30,393 nucleotides of DNA from CAYIEH01 sp964362385 (lineage in GTDB: Bacteria; Patescibacteriota; Minisyncoccia; UBA6257; UBA9933). Below are positions 16,626-22,897 of this stretch, one piece after another. The stretch covers positions 1-30,393 of the forward strand of contig CAYIEH010000006.1 in the NCBI GenBank assembly GCA_964362385.1, written 5' to 3'. The notes beneath the pieces are model-generated. The model was not told where the DNA came from. It searched no databases and was given only the letters and a program-made list of their open reading frames with translations. Each line of letters begins with the position of its first letter. Position 1 is the stretch's first letter. The translations under genes were made by a program, and so were the position numbers.

Positions 16626-17132
16626 TTAGAAAATATACTCAACAATTTTTTTGGCAGTCCGGTTTAAAAGGTCGTCCGTAGATCCTCCATAACCAGTAAG
16701 AAAATCGCCCACCCCAGAAGCGCCTTGCGAAGAAGTGTCAATAAAGAAAGATAAGGTGCTGATGTCTTTCGTTATTATAATCTCTGCTTTTAATTCTGCG
16801 GAGCCGGCTAAACTTCCCCAAAAGAACCTACCTGTTTTAGAAACTCTTTTCAAATGTTTTATTACCACCATCATCTTTGTATCTGTTTCTGATTCAACGA
16901 CTGTTATCTTCCTTTCTTTAAACTCATTAGTTAAAAACTTTTTAAACATTTGGATTTCTTCCCGACAATCTTCAACCTCTGTTTTTACTTCAATTGCAAT
17001 TGAAGTAAAAAACATTTTTGGAAATTCTTTATCAGGTATAGACTTTTCTATTGGTTTAAGATTTATCGTGGTGCCGCAAGCTGACATCAGGAAAGCGATG
17101 ACGATCAATACAAAAATCAAAACCTTTTTCAT
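16626..17132 (-). CDS. Small lipoprotein, 168 aa
   Basis: The N-terminal end has a lipoprotein signal: MKKVLIFVLIVIAFLMSACG, with lipobox LMSAC, so Cys19 would be lipidated and the protein membrane-anchored outside the cell. The remaining α/β domain (TSIAIEVKTEVEDC, later KMMVVIKHLKRVSKTGRFFW, then DLLNRTAKKIVEYIF) resembles the DUF4410/DUF4136-type lipoprotein pattern, but I cannot assign it firmly. The function is unknown. It has a consensus promoter, a strong Shine-Dalgarno site (GGAGGTGGGGG directly before ATG) and its own terminator, so it is a monocistronic unit. Such clear signals are unlike most of the core genes here and may indicate transfer. Confidence 0.75.
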   Translation of the reverse strand: MKKVLIFVLIVIAFLMSACGTTINLKPIEKSIPDKEFPKMFFTSIAIEVKTEVEDCREEIQMFKKFLTNEFKERKITVVESETDTKMMVVIKHLKRVSKTGRFFWGSLAGSAELKAEIIITKDISTLSFFIDTSSQGASGVGDFLTGYGGSTDDLLNRTAKKIVEYIF

Positions 17133-17175
17133 CCCCCACCTCCATATTTTATTTTTGTTAATCTTCTATTAAACA

Positions 17176-17188
17176 AGCCAAAGGCTTA
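17176..17188 (-). promoter_or_regulatory. Small hairpin in the lipoprotein mRNA leader
   Basis: AAGCC/GGCTT with loop AAA lies between the promoter and the ribosome site. It may be a weak structural element of the leader; no regulator is evident. Confidence 0.25.
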
Positions 17189-17198
17189 TTTGAGTTTA

Positions 17199-17228
17199 AT
17201 TATAGAACAATCCTCTTGAAAATGTCAA
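17199..17228 (-). promoter_or_regulatory. Consensus sigma-70 promoter for the lipoprotein gene
   Basis: On the minus strand TTGACA (17223-17228) and TATAAT (17199-17204) match consensus exactly and are 18 bases apart. The predicted start is near 17192, giving a leader of about 60 bases. Confidence 0.8.
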
Positions 17229-17285
17229 GTTTTTTGAGACAAAAAATAGTGGAAATAAAAGAAATTTGGCCAAGAAGATTTTTAT

Positions 17286-17771
17286 TTATCGCAAAGTTAA
17301 TTTCATCATTAATGTTTTGGATAAATATTTATTTTGGGGATACAATACTGCTTTTACTTTTTGAAAACCGCAATTTTCATAAGCCTTAATAGCTCTTAAA
17401 TTATTCGGTCTAACTTCTAAATAAATTTTTAAAATTCCGAGTCGCTTCGCCTTTTTTATAAGTATCTGGATAGCCTTTGTTCCATATCCTTTATTCCAAT
17501 GTTTCTTTTCGCCAATTACGATCTGTGTTTCATACCAACTATTTTTTCTTTTAGCTAAAGTTATATGACCGATAATTTCCTTCCCTGCCACCATCATAAA
17601 ATGATGGTCATTTTTATTTTTAACCATCATTAAAAAATATTTTTTAACCTCTTGATCTGAAATCGATTTTAAAATACCACTTGTCAACTTAAGCAAATCT
17701 TTATCTCGCCACCACTTGGCAAAATATTTAATATCTGATGCCTTAATTTTTCTTAAAGAAATTTTGTTCAT
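17286..17771 (-). CDS. GNAT-family N-acetyltransferase (RimJ/RimL type)
   Basis: The 161-aa length and pattern fit the GNAT fold. Features are the opening ISLRKIKASDIKYFAKWWRD, a central IIGHITLAKRKNSWYETQIV and the acetyl-CoA-binding motif IGEKKHWNKGYGTKAIQIL (Gx-x-G-like loop, residues about 85-103). The closing LEVRPNNLRAIKAYENCGFQ is typical of the RimJ/RimL subgroup that acetylates protein N-termini or small molecules. The substrate is unknown. It lies downstream of the RiPP-like cassette but beyond its terminator, so it is probably not co-transcribed with it; still, a peptide-modifying role cannot be excluded. ATG at 17771 follows an AT-rich stretch without a Shine-Dalgarno site. Confidence 0.85.
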   Translation of the reverse strand: MNKISLRKIKASDIKYFAKWWRDKDLLKLTSGILKSISDQEVKKYFLMMVKNKNDHHFMMVAGKEIIGHITLAKRKNSWYETQIVIGEKKHWNKGYGTKAIQILIKKAKRLGILKIYLEVRPNNLRAIKAYENCGFQKVKAVLYPQNKYLSKTLMMKLTLR

Positions 17772-17811
17772 TATTTATATTTTATAATATCATTATCCTA
17801 ATTTAATAAAA

Positions 17812-17841
17812 AGGAGACTTAATTAAATCATTAAGTCTCCT
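17812..17841 (-). terminator. Strong intrinsic terminator of the RiPP-like cassette
   Basis: A perfect 12-bp stem (AGGAGACTTAAT/ATTAAGTCTCCT) with a 6-base loop lies 9 bases after the peptide stop. On the minus strand it is followed by TTTTATTAAAT. A 16-bp palindrome (GCCATTAATTAATGGC, 17844-17859) precedes it across the stop codon. Confidence 0.85.
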
Positions 17842-17850
17842 CGCCATTAA

Positions 17851-17946
17851 TTAATGGCAGTTGCTTGGTTTTTGACAGGTACATAACACCTTCAGCTTGG
17901 GTAACGACTTGACCTTGAGGGCTAGCCGCGTTTGATTCTGCTGCAT
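17851..17946 (-). CDS. Putative RiPP precursor peptide, 31 aa
   Basis: ATG at 17944-17946 lies 8 bases after the core of GGGAGGTGA, a near-perfect Shine-Dalgarno site. That site is formed by the last two codons and the TGA stop of the radical SAM gene, implying translational coupling. The peptide begins MQQNQTRLALKVKSLPK and ends CTCQKPSNCH, with cysteines at 22, 24 and 30. The basic, hydrophobic N-terminal ~21 residues look like a leader; the Cys-rich end looks like a core. Its place directly after a SPASM radical SAM enzyme is typical of RiPP maturation pairs. It is too short for ordinary gene finders. The modification type is unknown: a Cys thioether (sactipeptide or ranthipeptide-like) is plausible because the tail has three Cys. 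Confidence 0.7.
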   Translation of the reverse strand: MQQNQTRLALKVKSLPKLKVLCTCQKPSNCH

Positions 17947-17951
17947 AGCAT

Positions 17952-19388
17952 TCACCTCCCTTCTGTTGCAGTTTGGAGAAATCCTGACTCTGAAGCCGTC
18001 GCTCCTCGCAGTTGTTCTCGGAGAATCTCCTGGGTCATGCGGCGGTAGAAATCGCACATTCGCTCGATCTTGGTGGTTTTTGCCGCCCGAGCAAATTCCT
18101 GTGTGATGTTACAACCTCCGCCGCATTGTCCTTCAATTATACAACCCTTGCACATCTCCATCACTCCAGTGAAATGATCTCTCACAAAACGGTGGTAGGC
18201 GCTGCTGGGCGCATGAAACGATTGGATTTCCGAGATACTCCCGAGTTGCGTCGTACTGTAGCCGCATCCATAGATTTCCCCAGATGGACTTACACACATA
18301 CTATTGCCACGGACTGCGCCACAGAACGCAACGCGACTCTCTAACGTTGATTCATTGAGATTCTCGGCTGGCCGTGACCAGAAGCCGGGAACATCAACAC
18401 CTCGTGCCGCTGCGTAGTGCCGAATCCATATCAGCTTTATGACAATATCTTCAATCGGAATTTCCATCATATTGACGATGTCAATGTCAATTCTGACGTT
18501 CTTCATGCCACGGGCAATTGCCCAGTCGATGATCGATTCGTCGAGTTCATGGAAATTCTTTTCAGTAACCGTTACCGCAATGCCTTCGAGTGGATGCCCC
18601 GCTTGTTCTAATACATCGAAGCCGCGTATAATCCGGGAGAATGTACCGCCTTCGGACTTCGTCAGTCGGACACGATTATTCCCGTCGTGCAAGCCGTCGA
18701 GACTGGAAGCGATTTCGACGCAATGTTCTTTGAGAGTCGCGGCGATTTCTGACGTAATAAGCGAAGCATTCGTGTTGATAGAGAAGCGAAATTTGAACTC
18801 CGAACTGTAAGCGGCACGGCAATATTTAAGCACTTGATTAATAACCAACCATGCCAGTAGCGGTTCGCCTCCGCCGAAGTTGATTTCGGCAATACGCTTT
18901 CCGTGTCCGCGAAGAATCTCCAGATACCGATCTATCGTTTCCTTAGCCGTATCAAACCGCATAAATTTCTTGGAGTTGTTGATGCGGTCGGAAGTTTCCA
19001 AGTTATTAAAATGAATACAGTAGGTGCAACGGAAGTTGCACGCCTCACTTATAATGAGTTCGAGATAATCAATCAGCGAACCGTTGACGATTTCCGCTTC
19101 CCGCTCTCGTATCTGTGCCTCAAGAAACGCTCGGTCGTCGAAATTCTCTGGAATGAGAAAATAACACCGCAGCAGTTCATTAATTGCCTCCTGATCTTCA
19201 CCGGTCAGTTCATCGCCGAGCAGTGAATGAATCGTTGTCGGCTCCGAAAACGATTCAAGAAATCCAAGTGTCTCAATAGGAACAATTTTTGGGTGGCCGA
19301 ATAATGAATGCCAGATTACTACTAAATCACCATCATTTACTGATTGTATAAATTTAGATTTTACAAAAAAATCATCAATACTGAACAT
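17952..19388 (-). CDS. SPASM radical SAM peptide maturase
   Basis: This 478-aa enzyme probably modifies the small peptide encoded just downstream. Residues ~1-90 resemble a PqqD-like leader-binding domain (RRE): DGDLVVIWHSLFG...ETLGFLESF...ELLRCYFLI. The radical SAM motif is C117NFRC121TYC124, followed by GGGEP (172-176). The C-terminal SPASM domain has C356-x13-G-x4-C375 and C413-x2-C416-x5-C422-x3-C426, with C365 and C445, enough for two auxiliary 4Fe-4S clusters. I prefer ATG at 19388, preceded by GGGAGGATTAT; an upstream ATG at 19418 lacks a ribosome site. Two 60-base lines (18001, 18661) are 55-57% G+C, against 28-37% in tyrS and GNAT lines, suggesting horizontal transfer. An anaerobic sulfatase-maturase role is possible but no sulfatase is near. 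Confidence 0.9.
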   Translation of the reverse strand: MFSIDDFFVKSKFIQSVNDGDLVVIWHSLFGHPKIVPIETLGFLESFSEPTTIHSLLGDELTGEDQEAINELLRCYFLIPENFDDRAFLEAQIREREAEIVNGSLIDYLELIISEACNFRCTYCIHFNNLETSDRINNSKKFMRFDTAKETIDRYLEILRGHGKRIAEINFGGGEPLLAWLVINQVLKYCRAAYSSEFKFRFSINTNASLITSEIAATLKEHCVEIASSLDGLHDGNNRVRLTKSEGGTFSRIIRGFDVLEQAGHPLEGIAVTVTEKNFHELDESIIDWAIARGMKNVRIDIDIVNMMEIPIEDIVIKLIWIRHYAAARGVDVPGFWSRPAENLNESTLESRVAFCGAVRGNSMCVSPSGEIYGCGYSTTQLGSISEIQSFHAPSSAYHRFVRDHFTGVMEMCKGCIIEGQCGGGCNITQEFARAAKTTKIERMCDFYRRMTQEILREQLRGATASESGFLQTATEGR

Positions 19389-19504
19389 ATAATCCTCCCA
19401 TATAAACGGCTTTGCCATTGTTTTTTAAAGCAGTCCAAAAGCTATTCTATTTTCTATCCTTTAATCCGCCGAAGACGGATGTTTTACAAGTTGCTAATTT
19501 GTTA

Positions 19505-19532
19505 ATAATACACGTTCCATATAAAAAGTCAA
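19505..19532 (-). promoter_or_regulatory. Sigma-70-like promoter of the RiPP-like cassette
   Basis: On the minus strand TTGACT (19527-19532) and TATTAT (19505-19510) are 16 bases apart. The predicted start near 19498 gives a ~110-base leader before ATG at 19388, containing a small inverted repeat ATCCG/CGGAT. The -35 lies at the edge of the dispersed repeat 19528-19556. Confidence 0.55.
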
Positions 19533-19556
19533 CGCCGCAAATGTCTGCGGCTGCGC
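19528..19556. repeat. 29-bp dispersed repeat, copy 2
   Basis: It begins GTCAACGCCGCAAATGTCTG and is identical to 14843-14871. It contains the inverted pair GCCGCA/TGCGGC. It sits between tyrS and the RiPP-like cassette and provides most of the -35 box of the cassette promoter. Confidence 0.85.
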
Positions 19557-19581
19557 AACGGCAAGCAAGTCCGTGGAGATT

Positions 19582-20796
19582 TTATTTTCCTTTAAATTTT
19601 ATTTTTACAAATCCGAATTTTCCGATTTTTAAAATACTTCCGTTATTTTTTTTGTTGTCCAGAATAGCGCGCCAATCATCAACGCGTTTTTCGTCAATTT
19701 CCACGCCGCCCTGTTCAATCTTTCTTTTGGCATCTGACAAACTTTTGGCATTGCCGGATAACACCAAAAATTCGGCTAATTTAATGTTTTTCTGTTTCAC
19801 CGCCACTTCAGGAATATTTTCCGGAATTTTCCTGCGGGAAAAAGTTTCTATAAAGTAAATTTTCGCTTCTTGCGCCGTTTTTTCGCCATGGAAAATCTTT
19901 ACAATTTCCCAGGCTAAATTCAATTTAGCGTCGCGCCAATTAAAATTTCCCGATTTTATTTCTTTTTCTGTTTTATTTATTTCTTCCTCGGCGACATCCG
20001 TGCACAACCTGAAATAATCCATAACAATTTCGTCGGGTATGGACATTATTTTTCCGAACATCTGGTTCGGGGCATCGGTAATCCCCACATAATTATCCAA
20101 ACTTTTGCTCATCTTTTCTTTTCCGTCCAATCCCACCAGAAGCGGAACCAGCAGAATATCCTGCTCTTTTTTACCCAGCTTTTTTTGAAGATTCCTGGCC
20201 GCATGAACGTTGAATTTCTGGTCGTTCCCCGCCACTTCCAAATCAATATCCAAAACAACGGAATCGTAAGCCTGCATCGTCGGATATAAAAGCTCGTGAA
20301 GACCGATGTCTATGCCGCGTTTCAGCCGTTTTTGAAAGTCATCGCGTTCAATTATCCTTGCCACGGTAAAATTAGAAGCCAATTTTATGATTTCTCCCAA
20401 ATTCATTTTGGAAAACCAATCGCTGTTTTTCCTGATTTCAATTTTAGAAATATCCAGAATTTTCCCTATCTGGTCAAAATAAGTCAAAGAATTTTTTTCA
20501 ATTTCTTCTTCGCTCATGGACGGCCGGGTTTTTGATCTTTCCGAAGGATCGCCGATTCTGGCGGTAAAATCGCCGATTATAAAAATAATCTTATGCCCCA
20601 AATCCTGAAGAATTTTCAGTTTTCTCATCCCCGCCCAATGTCCCAGATGCAAATCCGGACGCGTCGGATCGGCGCCGTACTTTATCCGCAATTTTTCGCC
20701 GCCCAATAAGCGCTTTTTCAAACGAGCGCGGTCAATGACTTCGCTCACTCCTTGATTTAACAAATCTTCAATTGTTGTTTTTATGTCGTTTTTCAT
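19582..20796 (-). CDS. tyrS: Tyrosyl-tRNA synthetase
   Basis: It charges tRNA-Tyr with tyrosine in the cytoplasm. The class I signatures are visible: YGADPTRPDLHLGHWAGMRK (HLGH version of HIGH) near the N-terminal end and GKEKMSKSLDN (KMSKS) near the middle. The segments VAGNDQKFNVHAAR and LLYPTMQAYDSV belong to the tyrosine-binding site. The C-terminal ~60 residues form an S4 RNA-binding domain (IKLAEFLVLSGNAKSLSDAK, later GGVEIDEKRV). The HLGH pattern with the YGADPT opening fits the branch of TyrRS with this longer linker. ATG at 20796 is preferred over TTG at 20829, because synthetases of this type begin close to MKNDI. Upstream there is no Shine-Dalgarno site. Confidence 0.95.
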   Translation of the reverse strand: MKNDIKTTIEDLLNQGVSEVIDRARLKKRLLGGEKLRIKYGADPTRPDLHLGHWAGMRKLKILQDLGHKIIFIIGDFTARIGDPSERSKTRPSMSEEEIEKNSLTYFDQIGKILDISKIEIRKNSDWFSKMNLGEIIKLASNFTVARIIERDDFQKRLKRGIDIGLHELLYPTMQAYDSVVLDIDLEVAGNDQKFNVHAARNLQKKLGKKEQDILLVPLLVGLDGKEKMSKSLDNYVGITDAPNQMFGKIMSIPDEIVMDYFRLCTDVAEEEINKTEKEIKSGNFNWRDAKLNLAWEIVKIFHGEKTAQEAKIYFIETFSRRKIPENIPEVAVKQKNIKLAEFLVLSGNAKSLSDAKRKIEQGGVEIDEKRVDDWRAILDNKKNNGSILKIGKFGFVKIKFKGK

Positions 20797-20877
20797 TGTG
20801 ATAAAATCAGCGGTTTTAAAAAATAGCAATCTGACGGACGCGTTGTCCTTAATCTAAGTCTAATTAAAATTATATTA

Positions 20878-20937
20878 CATTTGGCAGCGAGTCCGCAAGG
20901 AAAACTAAAATTTTTCTTGCGGCGAGCGAACCAAATG
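20878..20937. repeat. 60-bp imperfect palindrome
   Basis: The outer arms CATTTGG/CCAAATG and inner arms CCGCAAG/CTTGCGG with AAAA/TTTT surround a short loop. It lies directly beside the hairpin at 20938-20966, in a 310-base spacer without genes. Confidence 0.7.
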
Positions 20938-20966
20938 AAAAAATGTCGCACTCCGCGACATTTTTT
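20938..20966. terminator. Bidirectional terminator hairpin
   Basis: The arms AAAAAATGTCGC and GCGACATTTTTT form a perfect 12-bp stem with a 5-base loop. A run of six T follows in either direction. On the minus strand it would end the exonuclease transcript (stop at 21107) before tyrS. Confidence 0.75.
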
Positions 20967-20972
20967 AAATTT

Positions 20973-21080
20973 ACCGCGTTAGAGAAAGTCGCTAACTCTG
21001 TCGGCGGCTATAGACAGAATTCAGATGGTGATTTAATGCCGCATCTGAATGTTCGCGAAGCGTCCCTTCTCTAACGGGGT
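20973..21080. repeat. 108-bp inverted-repeat element
   Basis: It begins ACCGCGTTAGAGAA and ends TTCTCTAACGGGGT, near-complementary ends shared with the element in secF (12093-12162). The interior has ATTCAGATG/CATCTGAAT, another inverted pair. Another ACCGCGTTAA word follows at 21083. No gene is seen; this is probably a small non-coding element. Confidence 0.75.
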
Positions 21081-21106
21081 TTACCGCGTTAAGTTAATAT
21101 CAGCCG

Positions 21107-21658
21107 TTAATAAAGTAAAGCGAGATTAGTAAAATCAAACGGCATTTTTTCAGATTCGTCAGTTCCTTTTATCGGTACCAAAAGATGGCCCTGCTTTTTC
21201 GCTAAATCATACAAGTCTTTTGTGATTTTTACGTCATTAAGGCAATAATCTTTCAGCTCGTCAATTTTGCCGTCCTTGTATAAAATAGGCGCTTCCAGAC
21301 TATGATGGGTTTTTTCCGTTCCTAAATTAATTTTAGCCAATTTATTAAGGCTTATCCTCCTGCCTAGCTTCATTTCAATCTCGTCCAATAAATCAAATCT
21401 CGGAATTGAAAACAAATCAAAATCGTAATGCTTTTTGAGCACCGGAATATCAAAACGATTAATGCTGAATCCCACTATCAGATTTGAATTTTTAATCATT
21501 TCGCCCGCTTCTTTTATCTGGTGCTCTTCAAAAGAAAAATATCTGTTCTGGCCGTAAGAATAGATGCCGATTAAAGAAACTTCCAGATCATTGAAGTTGT
21601 CCATTCCAACATCGAAAAAGGTATTTTTAGTTTCTATGTCAATTACAATGGTGTTCAT
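21107..21658 (-). CDS. DEDD-family 3'-5' exonuclease-like protein
   Basis: The 183-aa protein shows the RNase H-like exonuclease motifs: D7-I-E9 in IVIDIET (Exo I), N67-x-F69-D70 in GFSINRFDIPVL (Exo II) and Y138-x3-D142 in DYCLNDVKIT (Exo III). These acidic residues bind the two metal ions that hydrolyse nucleic acid 3' ends. It resembles YprB-like ribonuclease H domains rather than a polymerase proofreading subunit, and no polymerase domain is attached. The target may be RNA or DNA. The ribosome site GGAGGAGGG lies in the right arm of the hairpin at 21668-21704, 11 bases before ATG, so translation may depend on opening this hairpin. It ends in the bidirectional terminator region upstream of tyrS. 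Confidence 0.85.
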   Translation of the reverse strand: MNTIVIDIETKNTFFDVGMDNFNDLEVSLIGIYSYGQNRYFSFEEHQIKEAGEMIKNSNLIVGFSINRFDIPVLKKHYDFDLFSIPRFDLLDEIEMKLGRRISLNKLAKINLGTEKTHHSLEAPILYKDGKIDELKDYCLNDVKITKDLYDLAKKQGHLLVPIKGTDESEKMPFDFTNLALLY

Positions 21659-21667
21659 ATTTAAATT

Positions 21668-21704
21668 TACCCTCCTCCGCGAGCGAAGCGAACGGAGGAG
21701 GGTA
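21668..21704 (-). promoter_or_regulatory. Hairpin that includes the exonuclease ribosome site
   Basis: The arms TACCCTCCTCCG and CGGAGGAGGGTA (plus strand) form a perfect 12-bp stem around CGAGCGAAGCGAA. On the minus strand the 3' arm contains GGAGGAGGG, the Shine-Dalgarno site of the gene starting at 21658. A closed hairpin would hide it. Confidence 0.5.
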
Positions 21705-21815
21705 TCTTCCGCTCCATAGCTTTAGCAAAAAAGGATACGCTTCGGAGGGTTCCACGGCCGAATTTCCGCCGCGTTCCCGTTGAATTTCTATCAAGTTTGC
21801 GCGTTAACGCCGCTG
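21705..21815. other. Spacer, no gene seen
   Basis: A G+C-richer spacer between the exonuclease and the mutase gene. It contains CGGCCG-type short inverted words (TTCCACGGCCG, TTTCCGCCGCG) but no open frame with a ribosome site and no clear terminator. Confidence 0.5.
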
Positions 21816-22853
21816 TTATTTCAGTAAAGATAACAACTTTTCCTTTTCTTTTACAAGTGTCTCTTTGTTCTCTGCTTCTATGTTTAGCCGAGCTATCTGT
21901 TCAGTGTTTGAAAGCTGAAAATTAAACCACCAGCCTTTATCAAAGCTTCGGCTGGCAATGCCATTTTTAAAATCCATCCGCAACCCGTCAATATGCGAGA
22001 TATTAACAGCGGTCTTTTTATATTTACCCTCAATTATTTTAAGTAGCCTTTGGAAATTGGAAATTGCCGCCTGTGGCGAGCCTCGCCTTTGGCGGGGAAA
22101 TTGGAAATTGATATTAATATCTTCGCTTCTATAATATTTCGGAGATAAATCCAAAAACTCTGAAAATTTATATGGCAAATTTGAAACGGCGTTTATAACT
22201 TCTATCGCGGACAAAATCCCGGAATCCGCATTGAAAAATTTCTTAAAGTAATAATGTCCTGACCGCTCGCACCCAAAATCCGCATTATGCTTTTTTATCG
22301 CTTTCTTTATAAAATAACTTCCATTCTCGGATTTTATCAATTTATATCCCATGCCCGGCTTCTCTTTTCTTATCAATAAACTTGTCGTCTCATTAACAAC
22401 AACTTTCTTCGGCTTTAAACTCCAAATTAATAAACTGGCGACTGCGTCAGGGTCAGCGATTCTTCCTTTGTCATCAACAAAAACAGCCCTGTCTCCGTCT
22501 TCGTCAAAAACAACTCCCAGGTCTGCTCTGTTTTTCAAAACCGCTTTTTGCAATTGCTTCGCGGCATTTTTTTCTAAAGGATTCGGGCTGTGCGCCGGAA
22601 AATTCCCATCTGGAATTTGGTTGATTATAAAAGTCGTTAGTCGTTGGTTGTTGGTTGTAAGTCCGCGGACAATCGGTCCGCTAGTGCCATTTGAGCAGTC
22701 AAAAACAACTTTCAGCGGCCTACTTGCCCTGCTTGTCCGCCAAAGCGGAAGCGTCGGCGGAAGCTTGCTTGCCCCGCCGAGGCAATGGCCGAATGGGTGC
22801 GGCTTTAAAAATTTTTTAAGAAACTTTACGTAAAATTTTTGGTATTGGTTCAT
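21816..22853 (-). CDS. Truncated phosphomannomutase/phosphoglucomutase-like protein
   Basis: The family moves phosphate between C1 and C6 of hexoses through a phosphoserine. This 345-aa protein starts where domain II begins (LKVVFDCSNGTSG). It keeps the metal loop DEDGDR (117-122), a domain III sugar loop GCERSGHYYF (about 194-203), and a domain IV phosphate loop reading LSNTEQ instead of the usual RPSNTEP. Domain I, with the catalytic serine (usual TASHNP), is missing, about 120-130 residues. There is no space for it upstream: pgk ends 143 bases away. It carries in-frame insertions at residues 22-46 (LGGASKLPPTLPLW) and about 250-260 (QRRGSPQAA). It is probably inactive alone or a decaying gene. 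Confidence 0.7.
   Translation of the reverse strand: MNQYQKFYVKFLKKFLKPHPFGHCLGGASKLPPTLPLWRTSRASRPLKVVFDCSNGTSGPIVRGLTTNNQRLTTFIINQIPDGNFPAHSPNPLEKNAAKQLQKAVLKNRADLGVVFDEDGDRAVFVDDKGRIADPDAVASLLIWSLKPKKVVVNETTSLLIRKEKPGMGYKLIKSENGSYFIKKAIKKHNADFGCERSGHYYFKKFFNADSGILSAIEVINAVSNLPYKFSEFLDLSPKYYRSEDININFQFPRQRRGSPQAAISNFQRLLKIIEGKYKKTAVNISHIDGLRMDFKNGIASRSFDKGWWFNFQLSNTEQIARLNIEAENKETLVKEKEKLLSLLK
22066..22097. repeat. Palindromic insertion inside the mutase gene
   Basis: The G+C-rich core CCGCC-tgt-GGCGAG-c-CTCGCC-ttt-GGCGG is flanked on both sides by copies of GGAAATTGGAAATTG. It adds QRRGSPQAA in frame. Its centre, GGCGAGnCTCGCC, also occurs in pgk at 23022-23034. Confidence 0.8.
22733..22790. 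repeat. G+C-rich insertion inside the mutase gene
   Basis: A segment with GTCCGCCAAAGCGGAAGCG and GGCGGAAGCTTGCTTGCC repeats adds about 20 in-frame residues with no counterpart in the family. Short inverted words CCGC/GCGG recur. It marks the region just before domain II, where the truncation is seen. Confidence 0.55.
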
Positions 22854-22897
22854 TAAACTTATTTTGTACTTTATTTGTACCTTAAATGTTATATTGT

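Noticed and set aside
17286..17771. GNAT enzyme as a tailoring enzyme of the RiPP cassette
   Set aside because: A strong terminator separates it from the peptide gene, and its composition matches the AT-rich neighbours, not the cassette.
17947..18057. Upstream extension of the peptide gene to a 68-aa frame
   Set aside because: The extension runs inside the maturase gene in another frame. The ribosome site supports ATG at 17946.
18012..19226. Plus-strand frames opposite the maturase
   Set aside because: They lie entirely in the antisense of a gene with all catalytic motifs and have no ribosome sites.
17952..19418. ATG at 19418 as the maturase start
   Set aside because: It lacks a ribosome site, while ATG at 19388 has GGGAGG at proper spacing.
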